A stretch of DNA of 32,136 bases from Mycobacterium sp. 1165178.9 (GCF_001673555.1 NZ_LZMB01000015.1:1-32136), one strand, 5' to 3'. Positions 1-8,357 are shown, counted from the first letter of the stretch. Program-made: numbers and translations. Notes: generated by a model not told the origin, from the letters alone.

Positions 1-1050
1 GGTGTCGGCCCGTTTCAACTCACCCAGGCGCAGGGCAGGCGTTGGTCGGCGGCGGATGCCTACCTGCGCCCGGCGCTGGAGCGGGAGAATCTGACCGTCC
101 GGACGCGCGCCTTGGTCCACCGCATCCTGCTCAATGGCGTGCGCGCGGTCGGTGTGGTCTATGACCACGATGGTGCACGGCGTATGGCGCGCGCGGCGGG
201 GGAGGTGCTGCTTAGCGCCGGGGCCATCAACTCGCCTCAGCTGCTGATGCTTTCGGGCATCGGCCCGGCCCAACATCTGCGTGCGCAGGGCATCGATGTA
301 GCGGCGGATCTGCCCGGAGTTGGCGCCAATCTGCACGATCACCCGACACTGCCCATGATCTGGAGTACCCGCGATGCCACCGACATGCTGGCCCTCGCCC
401 TTGATCCCAAGGCCATGGCACAATTCCAGGCCGGTGAGCCCGGGCCGCTGAACTCGGCGCTGTGCGATGTCGGTGCATTCTGCAGCACGACGGGCGATAC
501 GGTAACGCCCAATATCGAAATCCATGTGGCACCAATGGCCTTCGCTGACGGTCTGGTGCCGCCCTCAACTCCGTCGTTTACCGGGACGGTGTCGCTGCTC
601 GATCCGGTGAGCAGAGGCACGGTGCGGTTGCGCTCGGCCAACGCCTCAGATACCCCGTTGATCGACCTCGGGCTGTTTCGGGAACCGGGAGACTTCGAGG
701 CCATGCTCGCGGGCGCCGAGGCGTTCATGGACATGAGCACCTCCGGTCCGCTCGCATCACACTTGGGCGCCCTGTTCTTTCCGACGCGCTGCACTGACGG
801 CGCCGAGTTCACACAGGCCGCCCGCGCCCGCACCCAGACGATGTATCACCCGGTGGGCACGTGTGCGATGGGTAGCGGTGAGCTTTCCGTGGTAGACCCG
901 CAACTACGTGTGCGCGGTGTCGAAGGCCTGCGAGTGGTCGACGCCTCGGTGATGCCGGTCGTGCCGCGTGGCAATACCAACGCTCCCACGATCATGCTCG
1001 CCGAGAAAGCTGCTGATCTGATCAACAGCGAGGCGAACGACATCACGTGA
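1..1050 (+). CDS. GMC-family FAD oxidoreductase (choline/alcohol dehydrogenase-like), 5' end outside window
   Basis: The reading frame is open from base 1 to the TGA at 1048-1050, so only the C-terminal ~349 residues are present. GMC enzymes use FAD to oxidise alcohols such as choline, long-chain alcohols or sugars. The second GMC signature is visible (GAINSPQLLMLSGIG, about residues 75-89 of the fragment), followed by the substrate-binding domain. The C-terminal active-site stretch YHPVGTCAMG carries the catalytic His, and PRGNTNAPTIMLAEKAAD carries the conserved Asn and FAD-contacting end. The N-terminal FAD-binding GxGxxG lies outside the window. It ends convergently with the disulfide oxidoreductase at 1143-2531. 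Family assignment is firm; substrate is not known. Confidence 0.92.
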   Translation, partial: GVGPFQLTQAQGRRWSAADAYLRPALERENLTVRTRALVHRILLNGVRAVGVVYDHDGARRMARAAGEVLLSAGAINSPQLLMLSGIGPAQHLRAQGIDVAADLPGVGANLHDHPTLPMIWSTRDATDMLALALDPKAMAQFQAGEPGPLNSALCDVGAFCSTTGDTVTPNIEIHVAPMAFADGLVPPSTPSFTGTVSLLDPVSRGTVRLRSANASDTPLIDLGLFREPGDFEAMLAGAEAFMDMSTSGPLASHLGALFFPTRCTDGAEFTQAARARTQTMYHPVGTCAMGSGELSVVDPQLRVRGVEGLRVVDASVMPVVPRGNTNAPTIMLAEKAADLINSEANDIT

Positions 1051-1074
1051 GCGACAGTGCACGAAGTGGTGAGT

Positions 1075-1089
1075 TGGCCTTATCGGCCA
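1075..1089. terminator. Weak hairpin between convergent genes
   Basis: A 5-bp stem TGGCC/GGCCA with a TTATC loop lies in the 92-bp gap between the two convergent genes ending at 1050 and 1143. There is no T-run. Position favours a bidirectional transcription end, but the stem is short and the call is tentative. Confidence 0.3.
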
Positions 1090-1142
1090 GCCTGGGTCCT
1101 CGGCGCAGCTGGTGGCTGATGCGGCGTGCAGCTGATACCCGG

Positions 1143-2531
1143 TTAGGCGTCGAACATCGCGAAGAGGTTGTTGAGTCCTTCCGCCAGGAGCGGATGCGTG
1201 AAGATCGCGTCCGCCATTGCGGTGTAAGTGAGCTTGCCCAGCATGGCGACCTGAATCACGGTCATGATCTCGCCGCCTTCACTGCCCAGGACCGCGCAGC
1301 CCAGGATCTGTCCGCTGTCCGCGTCGACGATGGCCTTCATGAAGCCGCGCGTTTCCCCGGTCTCGATCGCCCGGATAACGGCGCTCATCGGGAGCTTCGC
1401 CACGCGGATCTTTCTTCCTTGCGCCCTGGCCTCGCGCTCGGTCATGCCAGCGCGGCCAAGCTGCGGGTCGATGAATACCGCATAGGGGACGATCCGGTCG
1501 TGCGTGCTCTTTTTTTCGTGCGCGATCAGGTTGGCGTGCAGGATGCGGTAATCGTCGTAGGAACTGTGGGTGAAGGCCGGGCCGCCCTTGACGTCGCCCA
1601 TGGCGTAAACGCCTGGGGCGCTGGTTTGCAGGTACTCGTCGACGTCGATGAACCCGTGGTCGTTGAGACGGATTCCGGCGGCCTCGAGGATGAGTGCCTC
1701 CGTGTTCGGGACGCGGCCGATGGCTGACAGTAGGTGGGAGCCTTCGACCTGTCGCTCGCGGTCCTCGGTGCGAACGGTCAACCGGAGGCGGTCCCCGTCG
1801 GCCTGCTCAACCCGGACCGGCGTCGACGACGTCAGGACCGTGATTCCCTCATCGCGCAAGATTGCGGCGACCTCGTCGGAGACGTCCTCGTCCTCGATCT
1901 TCAGCAGGCGGGCGGCTCTTTGGATGATGGTGACCTCGCTGCCGAATCGGCGGAACATCTGGCCGAACTCGAGCCCGATATAGCCTCCGCCAAGGACGAT
2001 CAGGTGCTCCGGGAGGTCATCCAATTCCATGATCGACGTCGAATCGAGAACGGGAACGTCCGCGACGCCAGGGATCACCAGCGGCTTGGATTGGGTGCCG
2101 GTGTCGATCACGACCACCGAGGCGCTGATCTGCCGCGTCCCGCCATTTGTCAAGGCGATCTCGACGGTCCTCGGCCCCACGAAGTGGGCCTCCCCGTCGA
2201 TCAGGTCAAGTCCATGCTGCGCCAGCCGGCTCGCGTAGTTTTGGCGCGCGCCGGTGACCATGGCTCGTTTGCGCTCAAGCACCCCCGCCAGGTCTACCGA
2301 TATGGGACCAGCACCAACGCCATACTCTGCGGCGCGGCGTGCCTGGTAGGCGAGGCGCGCGCTGGCGACCATCGTCTTGGTCGGGGTGCACCCCGTGTTG
2401 ACGCAGACGCCGCCGAGTTGGTCGCGCTCGATGAGCGCGACATTCTGGCCCGCCTTTGCCAGCTCGACGGGAAGAAAGCGACCGCCCTGACTGGTCCCTA
2501 TCACGATCGCGTCGTACTGCTCCTCGGTCAT
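1143..2531 (-). CDS. FAD-dependent pyridine nucleotide-disulfide oxidoreductase (mercuric reductase/RclA-like)
   Basis: 462 residues, the usual size of the core of this family. It starts with an FAD Rossmann segment (DAIVIGTSQGG) and has the redox-active disulfide in GGVCVNTGCTPTKT (Cys43, Cys48). A second Rossmann motif for NAD(P)H is seen in VLGGGYIGLEFGQMF, the FAD motif is GDVKGG, and the C-terminal dimerisation domain ends with the catalytic His446/Glu451 pair in FTHPLLAEGLNNL. There is no N-terminal HMA domain and no C-terminal Cys pair, so it is not a true MerA mercury reductase. E. coli RclA, a flavin copper reductase, belongs to the same superfamily. The divergent neighbour is an RclC-like protein, which makes an RclA-type role in oxidant defence plausible. 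The ATG at 2531 places the Rossmann fold directly at the N-terminus. Confidence 0.93.
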   Translation of the reverse strand: MTEEQYDAIVIGTSQGGRFLPVELAKAGQNVALIERDQLGGVCVNTGCTPTKTMVASARLAYQARRAAEYGVGAGPISVDLAGVLERKRAMVTGARQNYASRLAQHGLDLIDGEAHFVGPRTVEIALTNGGTRQISASVVVIDTGTQSKPLVIPGVADVPVLDSTSIMELDDLPEHLIVLGGGYIGLEFGQMFRRFGSEVTIIQRAARLLKIEDEDVSDEVAAILRDEGITVLTSSTPVRVEQADGDRLRLTVRTEDRERQVEGSHLLSAIGRVPNTEALILEAAGIRLNDHGFIDVDEYLQTSAPGVYAMGDVKGGPAFTHSSYDDYRILHANLIAHEKKSTHDRIVPYAVFIDPQLGRAGMTEREARAQGRKIRVAKLPMSAVIRAIETGETRGFMKAIVDADSGQILGCAVLGSEGGEIMTVIQVAMLGKLTYTAMADAIFTHPLLAEGLNNLFAMFDA

Positions 2532-2903
2532 TTGGTCCTACTCTCCAGATCCAGATCGACAATCACTGCGATTCTTCCAAGTTTGTGTGAACGGCCGACT
2601 CGTGGCGGACACGAACACCTTTGACCGAAAGACCAGCCCGACGTCCGGTGTAGCCGATGCCGAGGAAAGTCGGAAGGTACACGATGTCACTTCGTACCCC
2701 ACGGCTATGACGATTACCGTTGTGCGCGAAGGTGTTTGGCATCGGAGTTCGGCTTTGTCGACCTTTCAACAGTTCATGGCAATGGCTATCGGGACAGCTA
2801 ATCGCGGTTATCGGAATCCGCACTGGCGACGCCGACATATCAGTCGGCATCACAACGTTTCGAGGGTCAGCGGCATCGCGCCGCGATCCTACGAAAGGAA
2901 TCA
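2532..2903. other. Divergent intergenic region with an inverted repeat
   Basis: The 372 bp between the disulfide oxidoreductase (minus) and the DUF417 gene (plus) should hold both promoters. Both strands have open frames here, but they show no recognisable protein family, overlap each other and lack good start signals. An inverted repeat GGTAC-N13-GTACC lies at 2676-2698 and could be a regulator site, perhaps for the LysR protein encoded downstream. No RNA gene was seen. Confidence 0.45.
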
Positions 2904-3449
2904 ATGCGTGCAATCCGTTCAACCCCGTCAATCGATCAGATTGGAACGAAAACCATGACAACCAACGTCAGCACAGTTCTCAGGACGTCGGCCATCGAGA
3001 CCGTCGCCAGCGTTCTCGGTCGATACGGTCTCGTGATCGTCATCGGCTGGATAGGCGCCCTCAAGTTCGCCAACTACGAGGCACACCAGATTCAGCCACT
3101 GGTGGCCAACAGTCCTTGGATGGGCTGGGTCTATCAAGTTTTCCCGGTCTATACCTTCTCGGCGCTCTTAGGTGTCTTCGAGGTCGCTGCCGCGTTCCTC
3201 CTGGCGATCAAGCCGGTCGCGCCGCGATTGTCGGTAACGGGAAGTCTGATGGCCATTGTGCTGTTTCTGTCCACGATCGGCTTCCTCTTCACAACCCCGG
3301 GGATCGGAGAGCCGGCCGGCGGCGGCTTCCCGGCCATCTCCCTGCTCGGTGAGTTTCTCCTCAAAGACATCCCGCTGCTTGGTTTGTCGTTCTGGACGCT
3401 TGCCGACTCCATCCGGGCTGTCCAACGGCGCTCGACAAACGCTCGCTAA
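2904..3449 (+). CDS. DUF417 (YkgB/RclC-like) integral membrane protein
   Basis: 181 residues with about four membrane segments. The diagnostic DUF417 stretch WIGALKFANYEAHQIQPLVA runs straight into NSPWM, matching E. coli RclC (YkgB), which has the same order: IG-LKF, YEA, I-P-VANSP-M. A second conserved part is GFPAIS...LKDIPLLG near the C-terminus. RclC belongs to the rclABC reactive-chlorine resistance operon of E. coli, and its biochemical role is not established. The start at 2904 is chosen because AAAGGA lies five bases upstream; an internal ATG at 2955 lacks such a site. The gene is divergent from an RclA-superfamily flavoprotein and is followed by a LysR regulator. Confidence 0.88.
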   Translation: MRAIRSTPSIDQIGTKTMTTNVSTVLRTSAIETVASVLGRYGLVIVIGWIGALKFANYEAHQIQPLVANSPWMGWVYQVFPVYTFSALLGVFEVAAAFLLAIKPVAPRLSVTGSLMAIVLFLSTIGFLFTTPGIGEPAGGGFPAISLLGEFLLKDIPLLGLSFWTLADSIRAVQRRSTNAR

Positions 3450-3521
3450 CACCCGCGGCGAGTAGGTCGCCCGGTCGCGGACATTGTCCGGGACCGGGCT
3501 TCCCCGTTGTGATCGCCGCCC

Positions 3522-3527
3522 TAGGCT
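3522..3527 (+). promoter_or_regulatory. -10 box (TAGGCT) for a leaderless LysR transcript
   Basis: TAGGCT fits TAnnnT and ends six bases before the ATG at 3534, which has no ribosome binding site. This is the spacing expected when transcription starts at the A of the start codon. No convincing -35 element is seen. Confidence 0.45.
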
Positions 3528-3533
3528 GGACGA

Positions 3534-4433
3534 ATGGAGCTGCGAGAGTTAACGGCATTCGTGGCGGCAGTGGAGGAAGGCGGAGTGTCGGCCGCCTCGC
3601 GCCGACTCAATATCAGCCAACCCGCTTTGTCGCAGACAGTGAGCTCCTTGGAGCGTCAGCTCGGCGTCAAACTCTTAGAGCGCAGCAGCACCGGGGTACG
3701 GACGACGGAAGCGGGCGCCGCTCTGCTAGCGGAGGCACGCGCAATCCTCGCCAGGCATGATCAGGCGCTGCGCCGGATGGCCGAGTTCACCACTGAAGGT
3801 GGCGGAGTGCTGCGGCTGGGGGTGCCGATGGAGCTACCGCCGGACCTTCTGCAGGGCGCGCTCGAGAAGTTCGCAGCGAACTGTCCGGACACTCGGGTAA
3901 TGCCCCGGCATTTGTCAACTGCTGCACAGATTTCCGGGCTGCGCAGCCGGGAGATCGACGTCGGCCTGCTCCGTGAGCGGCCCGCCCCGGAAGAGTTCGA
4001 CGCGATGTTGGTGGCGCGCGAAAACCTCGGCGTGTTGTTGGCTTCCGAACTCGCCGCCGGGCTCGTCGGCTCGCAGGGGATCCGGCTCGAGGCGCTGGCC
4101 GGACTGCAATGGCTTTGTTTCCCACGATCGAACAGCCCAGCCTGGCACGACGAAATCACAGCGATCTTGCGCAGCCACGGCGTCGATCTGGGGCCGCCGC
4201 CGCCGGAGGACCAGCAGCTCATCGCCCAGGTCAAGCTTGCTGCGGTTACCGCGGGTGGCTCATTCGCCCTGGCGCCGGCGAATTGGCCGCACCAGATTCC
4301 CGAATCCGTGATATGGAGTCCGCTCGTCGGTCACCCGTTGGTTCGGCGCACATGGGTGGTGTGGCCGGCAAATTCGCGCCGCCGGGACATTGGCCAGCTC
4401 GTCACGGCGTTTGACGTTCCAGCGGCCGAGTGA
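3534..4433 (+). CDS. LysR-family transcriptional regulator
   Basis: 299 residues, normal for LysR proteins. The N-terminal winged helix-turn-helix is clear: it begins MELRELTAFVAAVEEGG, and the recognition segment reads RRLNISQPALSQTVSSLERQ with LGVKLLERSSTGVRTTEAG after it. The remainder, from about residue 90, is the LysR substrate-binding domain, with LRLGVPMELPPDLL as its first strand. The start is fixed by the family N-terminus and by the leaderless -10 box just upstream. It lies 84 bp after the DUF417 gene and its stop codon abuts the stop of the convergent SDR gene with no base between. The likely targets are the divergent reductase/DUF417 pair or the SDR/monooxygenase pair; which one is not decidable from sequence. 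Confidence 0.93.
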   Translation: MELRELTAFVAAVEEGGVSAASRRLNISQPALSQTVSSLERQLGVKLLERSSTGVRTTEAGAALLAEARAILARHDQALRRMAEFTTEGGGVLRLGVPMELPPDLLQGALEKFAANCPDTRVMPRHLSTAAQISGLRSREIDVGLLRERPAPEEFDAMLVARENLGVLLASELAAGLVGSQGIRLEALAGLQWLCFPRSNSPAWHDEITAILRSHGVDLGPPPPEDQQLIAQVKLAAVTAGGSFALAPANWPHQIPESVIWSPLVGHPLVRRTWVVWPANSRRRDIGQLVTAFDVPAAE

Positions 4434-5174
4434 TCACGGCGCGATCGCGACCTGACCGCCGCTGGCCTGCAAAATTGCGCCGTTTATGTAGCTCGCCGCG
4501 GGTGAGGCAAGGAACGTGACGGCGTTGGCGATCTCTTCAGCGACCGCCGCCCGGCCGAGTGTGGTGACCTCGCCGAGCGCGTCAGCGACGCCGGGAGTAG
4601 TTGCGGTGCCAGGTGTTTGAGTGGGACCGGCCTGCACCGTATTGATTCGGACCCCGTCGCGGCCGAACTCGTCCGCCCATACGCGGGTCAGCAATTCGAG
4701 GCCGGCCTTGCTCGCACCGTAGATTCCCGCGCCCCGCGCGGGTGTCCCAGCCGCGACCGTGCTCAGGTTCACGACGACGCCTCGGCCACGCTTGGCCATG
4801 CCGGGCGCAAGTTGCTGCACCAAGATGTACGGTGCGCGCAGGTTCACGTTGATGTGCTCGTCGAAGAACGCATCGTCGCTCTCGACGGTCGCGGCGAACT
4901 TGTAGACGCCCGCGTTGTTGATCAAAATGTCGACGGCGCCTGCCTCGGCGGCCAGGCGGCGCACATCGTCGGCCTCCCCGAGATTGGCGGCGACGAAACG
5001 CGCCTTGCCGCCAGCATTTTCGATGGCCTGAACCAACTCGGCGCCGCGTTCGACGCTGCGGCCGTGCACCACAACCTCGGCGCCGAGGGCAGCCAGCTGA
5101 AGAGCGATCGCGCGGCCGATGCCCGCCGTCGCCCCCGTCACCAATGCGGTCGAACCTTCCAGTGTGTTCGTCAT
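4434..5174 (-). CDS. Short-chain dehydrogenase/reductase (classical SDR)
   Basis: 246 residues. It has the NAD(P) motif TGATAGIG (residues 13-20), NNAG (86-89), the catalytic Ser138 in NLSTVA, and Tyr152/Lys156 in YGASK, so the Ser-Tyr-Lys triad is intact. The HGRS after strand 2 (Arg39) suggests NADP(H) preference. The C-terminal VTFLASPAASYINGAILQ is the usual SDR end. It is the second gene of a minus-strand pair after the luciferase-like monooxygenase (50-bp gap) and was probably co-transcribed with it. The substrate is unknown. Its stop codon directly abuts that of the LysR gene. Confidence 0.94.
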   Translation of the reverse strand: MTNTLEGSTALVTGATAGIGRAIALQLAALGAEVVVHGRSVERGAELVQAIENAGGKARFVAANLGEADDVRRLAAEAGAVDILINNAGVYKFAATVESDDAFFDEHINVNLRAPYILVQQLAPGMAKRGRGVVVNLSTVAAGTPARGAGIYGASKAGLELLTRVWADEFGRDGVRINTVQAGPTQTPGTATTPGVADALGEVTTLGRAAVAEEIANAVTFLASPAASYINGAILQASGGQVAIAP

Positions 5175-5224
5175 GATCTATTCAAACTCTCGCAGTAGGC
5201 CCGCCGATAGTGGTTCCGTCATCC

Positions 5225-6040
5225 TCAGCGGTTTTGATCCCGCCAGGCGATCATGTCCTGGAATTCCGAGAAGTCGTAACCGTCGTCGGTCGGGTGAACT
5301 TCCGTGGTGAACAGAGTGACGCCCTCGCCGAGGAAGGCGTCGGCGTTGTCTCGTCCAGTCCAATGGACCGCGCGTTCGATTTGGCGTTCGTCGCGGCCGG
5401 CCTCGGCTACCAGATCCCTGAGCATCGCGTTCTTGCGGCGATATTCCTGCACGCTGGCGAACGTGTGCCAAATGTCGGCGTGCTTGGCGACGATCGGCAA
5501 CGTGCGCCGAACTCCGATTCCGCCGATCAAGACCGGGATCTTGCGCACCGGCTGTGGCACCAGGTGCTCGAGGCGGTTTTCGATGCGGGCAAGGCTCTGC
5601 TCGAACAAATCCATCCGAGACTTGACTGTTCCGTAGTCGTATCCGTAGACGCTGTAGTCCTTTTCGTACCAACCTGCCCCGAGGCCGAGGATCAGGCGAC
5701 CGCCGCTGATGTGGTCGACCGTGCGGGCCATGTCGGCGAGCAGGTCGGGATTGCGGTAACCGACGCCGGTCACCAGCAGTCCGATCTCGGCACGCCTGGT
5801 TATTTCGCCCCACGACGCGAGCGCGGTCCAGCCCTCGAAGTTGTTGACGTCAGGCTGGTCGGGTAGCAGCTGGGGCAAGCCATCCTCCGACGGAACGCTA
5901 AACGGCTTGTGGAAGTGGTCGTAGCCAAAGATGGCATCGGCGCCCAGTTCCTCGGCCTTGATTACCGAGTCTCGCCAGGTCCGATAGTCGGGTGTCCCTC
6001 CTGGCCAGAGTTGAACACCGACCCGAATGGAGTTCGTCAT
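5225..6040 (-). CDS. LLM-class (luciferase-like) F420-dependent oxidoreductase
   Basis: 271 residues from the ATG at 6040. This start is preferred over longer in-frame extensions because AGGAAGGA lies just upstream and the protein begins directly with the first barrel strand (IRVGVQLWPGG). Other family features are AEELGADAIFGYDHFH (strand 2), SWGEITRRAEIGLLVTGVG, the ISGGRLILGLGAGWYEKDY segment typical of mycobacterial F420 LLM enzymes, and the late strand KIPVLIGGIGVRRTLPIVA. These TIM-barrel enzymes use F420H2 or FMN; the mycobacterial setting favours F420. The substrate cannot be read from the sequence. The gene leads a two-gene unit with the SDR. Confidence 0.9.
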   Translation of the reverse strand: MTNSIRVGVQLWPGGTPDYRTWRDSVIKAEELGADAIFGYDHFHKPFSVPSEDGLPQLLPDQPDVNNFEGWTALASWGEITRRAEIGLLVTGVGYRNPDLLADMARTVDHISGGRLILGLGAGWYEKDYSVYGYDYGTVKSRMDLFEQSLARIENRLEHLVPQPVRKIPVLIGGIGVRRTLPIVAKHADIWHTFASVQEYRRKNAMLRDLVAEAGRDERQIERAVHWTGRDNADAFLGEGVTLFTTEVHPTDDGYDFSEFQDMIAWRDQNR

Positions 6041-6373
6041 AGTTTCCTTCCTGCGGCACGACGTGTAGCGCCGCCATACATAACGCACTTGAACAAGCCG
6101 ACGATTCTGCGGTCCCATTGTCGCCACTAATGGCGGCCATAAGCGGCCGCCCGCGAAAGACCATTCAGGGCCTCTGGAGCGCTTCAGCTCCGACTGCAAA
6201 AAGGCTCCACAGTGGAAGGAGCTCACCGGCATCGGCATGGCATGTATCCGAACGCGCCGCCAACGCCCTGTTGCTGCAGCTGCCGCAGCATCTGGCGGAG
6301 TCGCGTGACTTCTGGACTGGCGTCCCGGCTCCAGCGCGCACAGGCTCTAGCTAACACCGCCGAACCCATCTCA
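6041..6373. other. Intergenic region upstream of the LLM gene; no gene recognised
   Basis: Small frames occur on the plus strand (for example ending at 6354) but have no recognisable family or ribosome binding site. An 11-bp palindrome ATGGCGGCCAT at 6130-6140 followed by GCGGCCGC at 6143-6150 lies 90-110 bp upstream of the LLM start and could be a regulator site. The right part leads into the attachment-site-like block. I looked for the end of an integrase gene here and could not recognise one. Confidence 0.4.
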
Positions 6374-6480
6374 CCCCGGCGTCACCCCGGCGACCGGGGG
6401 CGATTCGTAGGCGTACCGAGGCCGTACCGTAAACGTATCGAGAACGCCCAGATTCATTGTCTTACAAGTGTTTTGAGGGG
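6374..6480 (+). repeat. Attachment-site-like block, copy 1 (three iterated 11-bp repeats)
   Basis: This block aligns by eye with 9855-9960 and more loosely with 11603-11700. Shared parts are CACCCCGGCG, then a GGGCGAT box, then three repeats GCGTACC (6411), CCGTACC (6422) and ACGTATC (6433) at exactly 11-bp steps, then a GTGTTTTG end. Helically phased short repeats beside a tRNA 3' end resemble the arm-type binding sites of tyrosine integrases. That function is inferred. Confidence 0.6.
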
Positions 6481-6522
6481 ATTTGGCCGACCGTTTCTGC
6501 TGGTCGCCGAGGCGGTGTCTAG

Positions 6523-6567
6523 GGACTCATAATCCGTTGGTCGCGGGTTCGGGCCCGCCCGCCCCAC
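6523..6567 (+). repeat. tRNA-Met 3'-half fragment, copy 1 (degenerate)
   Basis: It reads from the 3' part of the anticodon stem through an anticodon loop CTCATAA (CAT, Met), variable loop, T arm and acceptor 3' strand ending CCGCCCCA. No D arm or acceptor 5' strand precedes it, so it is not a functional tRNA. Relative to copies 2 and 3 the T arm carries one base loss and one substitution (TTCGGGC for TTCGAGCC), suggesting this is the most decayed copy. A tRNA 3' half duplicated this way is typical of an integration site. Confidence 0.8.
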
Positions 6568-6627
6568 CGTATTTCGCCTGGTCAGCGCCTCGCAGAGGCA
6601 TCCCCGTGCAATCGAGAGCCCGTTTTT

Positions 6628-6673
6628 CGCGGCGTCTTCGCCGCGTGCGGCGCAGAGCGTGTGCAGAGCGTGT
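6628..6673. repeat. GC-rich perfect hairpin and 11-bp tandem duplication
   Basis: CGCGGCG-TCTT-CGCCGCG (6628-6645) is a perfect 7-bp stem preceded by TTTTT on the plus strand. It lies ~150 bp beyond the end of the minus-strand nitrilase/DUF302 unit, but for that direction the run reads A, not T, so it is not a canonical terminator. Immediately after it GCAGAGCGTGT is repeated twice (6652-6662, 6663-6673). Confidence 0.5.
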
Positions 6674-6798
6674 GCAGCTAGCAAACTGGGCACCGCCGCC
6701 GGGGTACACGCCGGGGCACGGCGACCGTGTGACTCGATAAATGCTCTGTTCGGCGGCCGCTGCACAATCTTCGTCAACCGCAGCCGAGGTTAGGTGCG

Positions 6799-7308
6799 TT
6801 ACGAGGTCGCCGTCACCTTGGTGGCCAACGCCGCCAACTTGGCGTCGAGTTCAAGGGCGGCTTCGCGAAGCGGCTCATTCGGTTCGACGACCATCAGCGA
6901 CGACGGCAACACATAGGTCAGTCCGCTTCGGCCGTCGGGTTCCTCGGTAATCAGAAGTTCAACGGGCGCAAAGAGTCCCGCTGTGACATCGTGTCGCAGC
7001 ATCGTGATCGCAATCAGGGGGTTGCCCAACACGACGCGCAACGCCTTCCTGTCAATCCCGGCTTTCTTGATCCACCCACCATGGTTCAGCGTCGCAAACA
7101 GCATGAAACCGCTTGCTCCGGTGCGAGATTCCACCTCCCGCTCATAGGATTCCCAGGTGTCGAACCGCAAGGCGATGTCGTCGATAGGAACGGGCTGCTC
7201 GCCGATGTCGGCGAGCACTGCGGCAACAAGGTCGTCGTAACTCTTCGCGCTGTCGAACCGCAGGCGCACGCCGCCGAACGGGATCGCAAGTGGATCAGAC
7301 GTGGACAT
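6799..7308 (-). CDS. DUF302-domain protein
   Basis: 169 residues. The C-terminal half shows the DUF302 pattern: [18 protein letters not shown], then [14 protein letters not shown], then [11 protein letters not shown]. The N-terminal half also resembles a divergent domain of the same fold ([19 protein letters not shown]). There is no signal peptide or membrane segment, so it is probably cytoplasmic. DUF302 proteins have no settled function. Its ATG lies inside the end of the nitrilase gene (14-bp overlap), so translation is probably coupled and the two proteins are likely made together. Confidence 0.82.
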   Translation of the reverse strand: MSTSDPLAIPFGGVRLRFDSAKSYDDLVAAVLADIGEQPVPIDDIALRFDTWESYEREVESRTGASGFMLFATLNHGGWIKKAGIDRKALRVVLGNPLIAITMLRHDVTAGLFAPVELLITEEPDGRSGLTYVLPSSLMVVEPNEPLREAALELDAKLAALATKVTATS

Positions 7309-8272
7309 GGTCGGCCTCGGTTTTCGTATCGGCGTTGTGGGGCTCGACTCGCTCGTGGACGTGAGCAGCCGGTGTGCGGTCGATCAACAGACTGAGCAGT
7401 TCGGGCCTGCTGTAGTGGCCGATGGCATCCATCTTCGACTTACGCTGGTCGATCAACGAGAAGTCGAGATCGGCGATCACAACGCCCTCGCCGGAACGCA
7501 AGGGCGTGGTTAACAATTCGCCAAGAGGTGACACGATCGCGGTGAAGCTGCCCCCCGATATCGGGCCGATCGGCGCCCCGGTGTCTGCCATGATCTGCGC
7601 TTGCTGATCGGCATCCAGCCAGCCGGTGGAGTTGACAACGAAACTGCCCGATTCGAGTGCGTGATTGCGGACGCTCAACTCGGTCTGCTCCGCGAAAAGC
7701 GGACCGCCGAACGAGCCCGGCCACATCGCTGCGTGAATCTGCTCACCGTCAGCGATGACGGCATACCGTGCCAGCGGGTAGTAATGCTCCCAGCACGCCA
7801 ACTGGCCGATCCGCCCAACGGCGCTGTCGACGGCCGCAAGGCCGGAGGCATCCCCCCGTCCCCACACCATCCGTTCGTGGAAGGTGGGCAGTATCTTTCG
7901 ACGCCGCTGGATGAGGGTGCCATCGGCATCGAAGAGGAGCTGCGTGTTGTAGAGCGTGCCGCCATCGCGTTCATTCACGCCGATGGACACCACGATTCCC
8001 GCTTGCCTGGCCGCATCGGCGATGACGTCGACTGTGGGCGACGGTATGGTCACGGCCTGATCGATCAGCCTCAGTTGCTCAGCGGCCAGCTCGAAAGGTC
8101 TTTGGACAAAGGAGAAGTAGGGATAGTACGGCACGATCGTCTCGGGGAAGACAGCGAATCCTACGTCCTGGCGCCCGAGTTCGGCGATCTTGTCGACAAC
8201 CTTCTGAGTGGTGCCATCACGGCTGTATAGCACCGGGCTCATCTGTACTGCAGCCGCTCTTACCGTAGTCAT
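7295..8272 (-). CDS. Nitrilase (aliphatic nitrilase/cyanide hydratase branch)
   Basis: 325 residues from the ATG at 8272; AAGGGTGA just upstream supports it over a GTG at 8281. The Glu-Lys-Cys triad of the nitrilase superfamily is present: Glu44 in [12 protein letters not shown], Lys126 in [19 protein letters not shown], and Cys160 in [15 protein letters not shown], followed by [12 protein letters not shown]. The [11 protein letters not shown] segment places it in branch 1, which hydrolyses organic nitriles to the acid and ammonia, as in the cyanobacterial Nit6803 group, rather than the amidase branches. It shares an overlap with the DUF302 gene and is divergent from the microprotein operon across a palindromic intergenic region. 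The natural substrate is unknown. Confidence 0.93.
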   Translation of the reverse strand: MTTVRAAAVQMSPVLYSRDGTTQKVVDKIAELGRQDVGFAVFPETIVPYYPYFSFVQRPFELAAEQLRLIDQAVTIPSPTVDVIADAARQAGIVVSIGVNERDGGTLYNTQLLFDADGTLIQRRRKILPTFHERMVWGRGDASGLAAVDSAVGRIGQLACWEHYYPLARYAVIADGEQIHAAMWPGSFGGPLFAEQTELSVRNHALESGSFVVNSTGWLDADQQAQIMADTGAPIGPISGGSFTAIVSPLGELLTTPLRSGEGVVIADLDFSLIDQRKSKMDAIGHYSRPELLSLLIDRTPAAHVHERVEPHNADTKTEADHVHV

Positions 8273-8335
8273 TTCATTCACCCTTCATGCGCAGGTACTC
8301 GACTAGAACAAGGTGACGGGAAGGCAATCGATTCC

Positions 8336-8357
8336 TGAGTATTGTAGACTGTACTCA
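8336..8357. promoter_or_regulatory. Palindromic operator-like site in a divergent promoter region
   Basis: Arms TGAGTA and TACTCA are separated by 10 bp. The site sits between the divergent nitrilase unit (start 8272) and the microprotein operon (start 8413). It contains TACAAT on the minus strand and TAGACT on the plus strand, both acceptable -10 boxes, so a protein bound here would cover both promoters. No regulator gene is adjacent. Confidence 0.5.

Noticed and set aside
1734..2624. A 296-residue plus-strand frame opposite the disulfide oxidoreductase
   Set aside because: The minus strand carries complete FAD, NAD and redox cysteine motifs; the plus frame has none.
2587..2958. Small plus-strand gene in the divergent region before DUF417
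   Set aside because: No ribosome binding site, no recognised family, and it overlaps the DUF417 start in another frame.
6041..6238. Longer N-terminus for the LLM enzyme
   Set aside because: The extra residues have no family match, and a strong ribosome binding site precedes the ATG at 6040.
6118..6532. Integrase gene remnant beside tRNA fragment 1
   Set aside because: I searched the frames for tyrosine-integrase motifs (R, HxxR, Y) and found none convincing; only the repeat block supports integration.
6523..6567. A functional tRNA-Met gene at any of the three repeats
   Set aside because: Only the 3' half is present each time; the upstream bases do not make a D arm or pair with the acceptor 3' strand.
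6628..6645. Intrinsic terminator at the perfect CGCGGCG hairpin
   Set aside because: The T-run is on the wrong side for the minus-strand genes, and no plus-strand gene ends nearby; kept as a repeat only.
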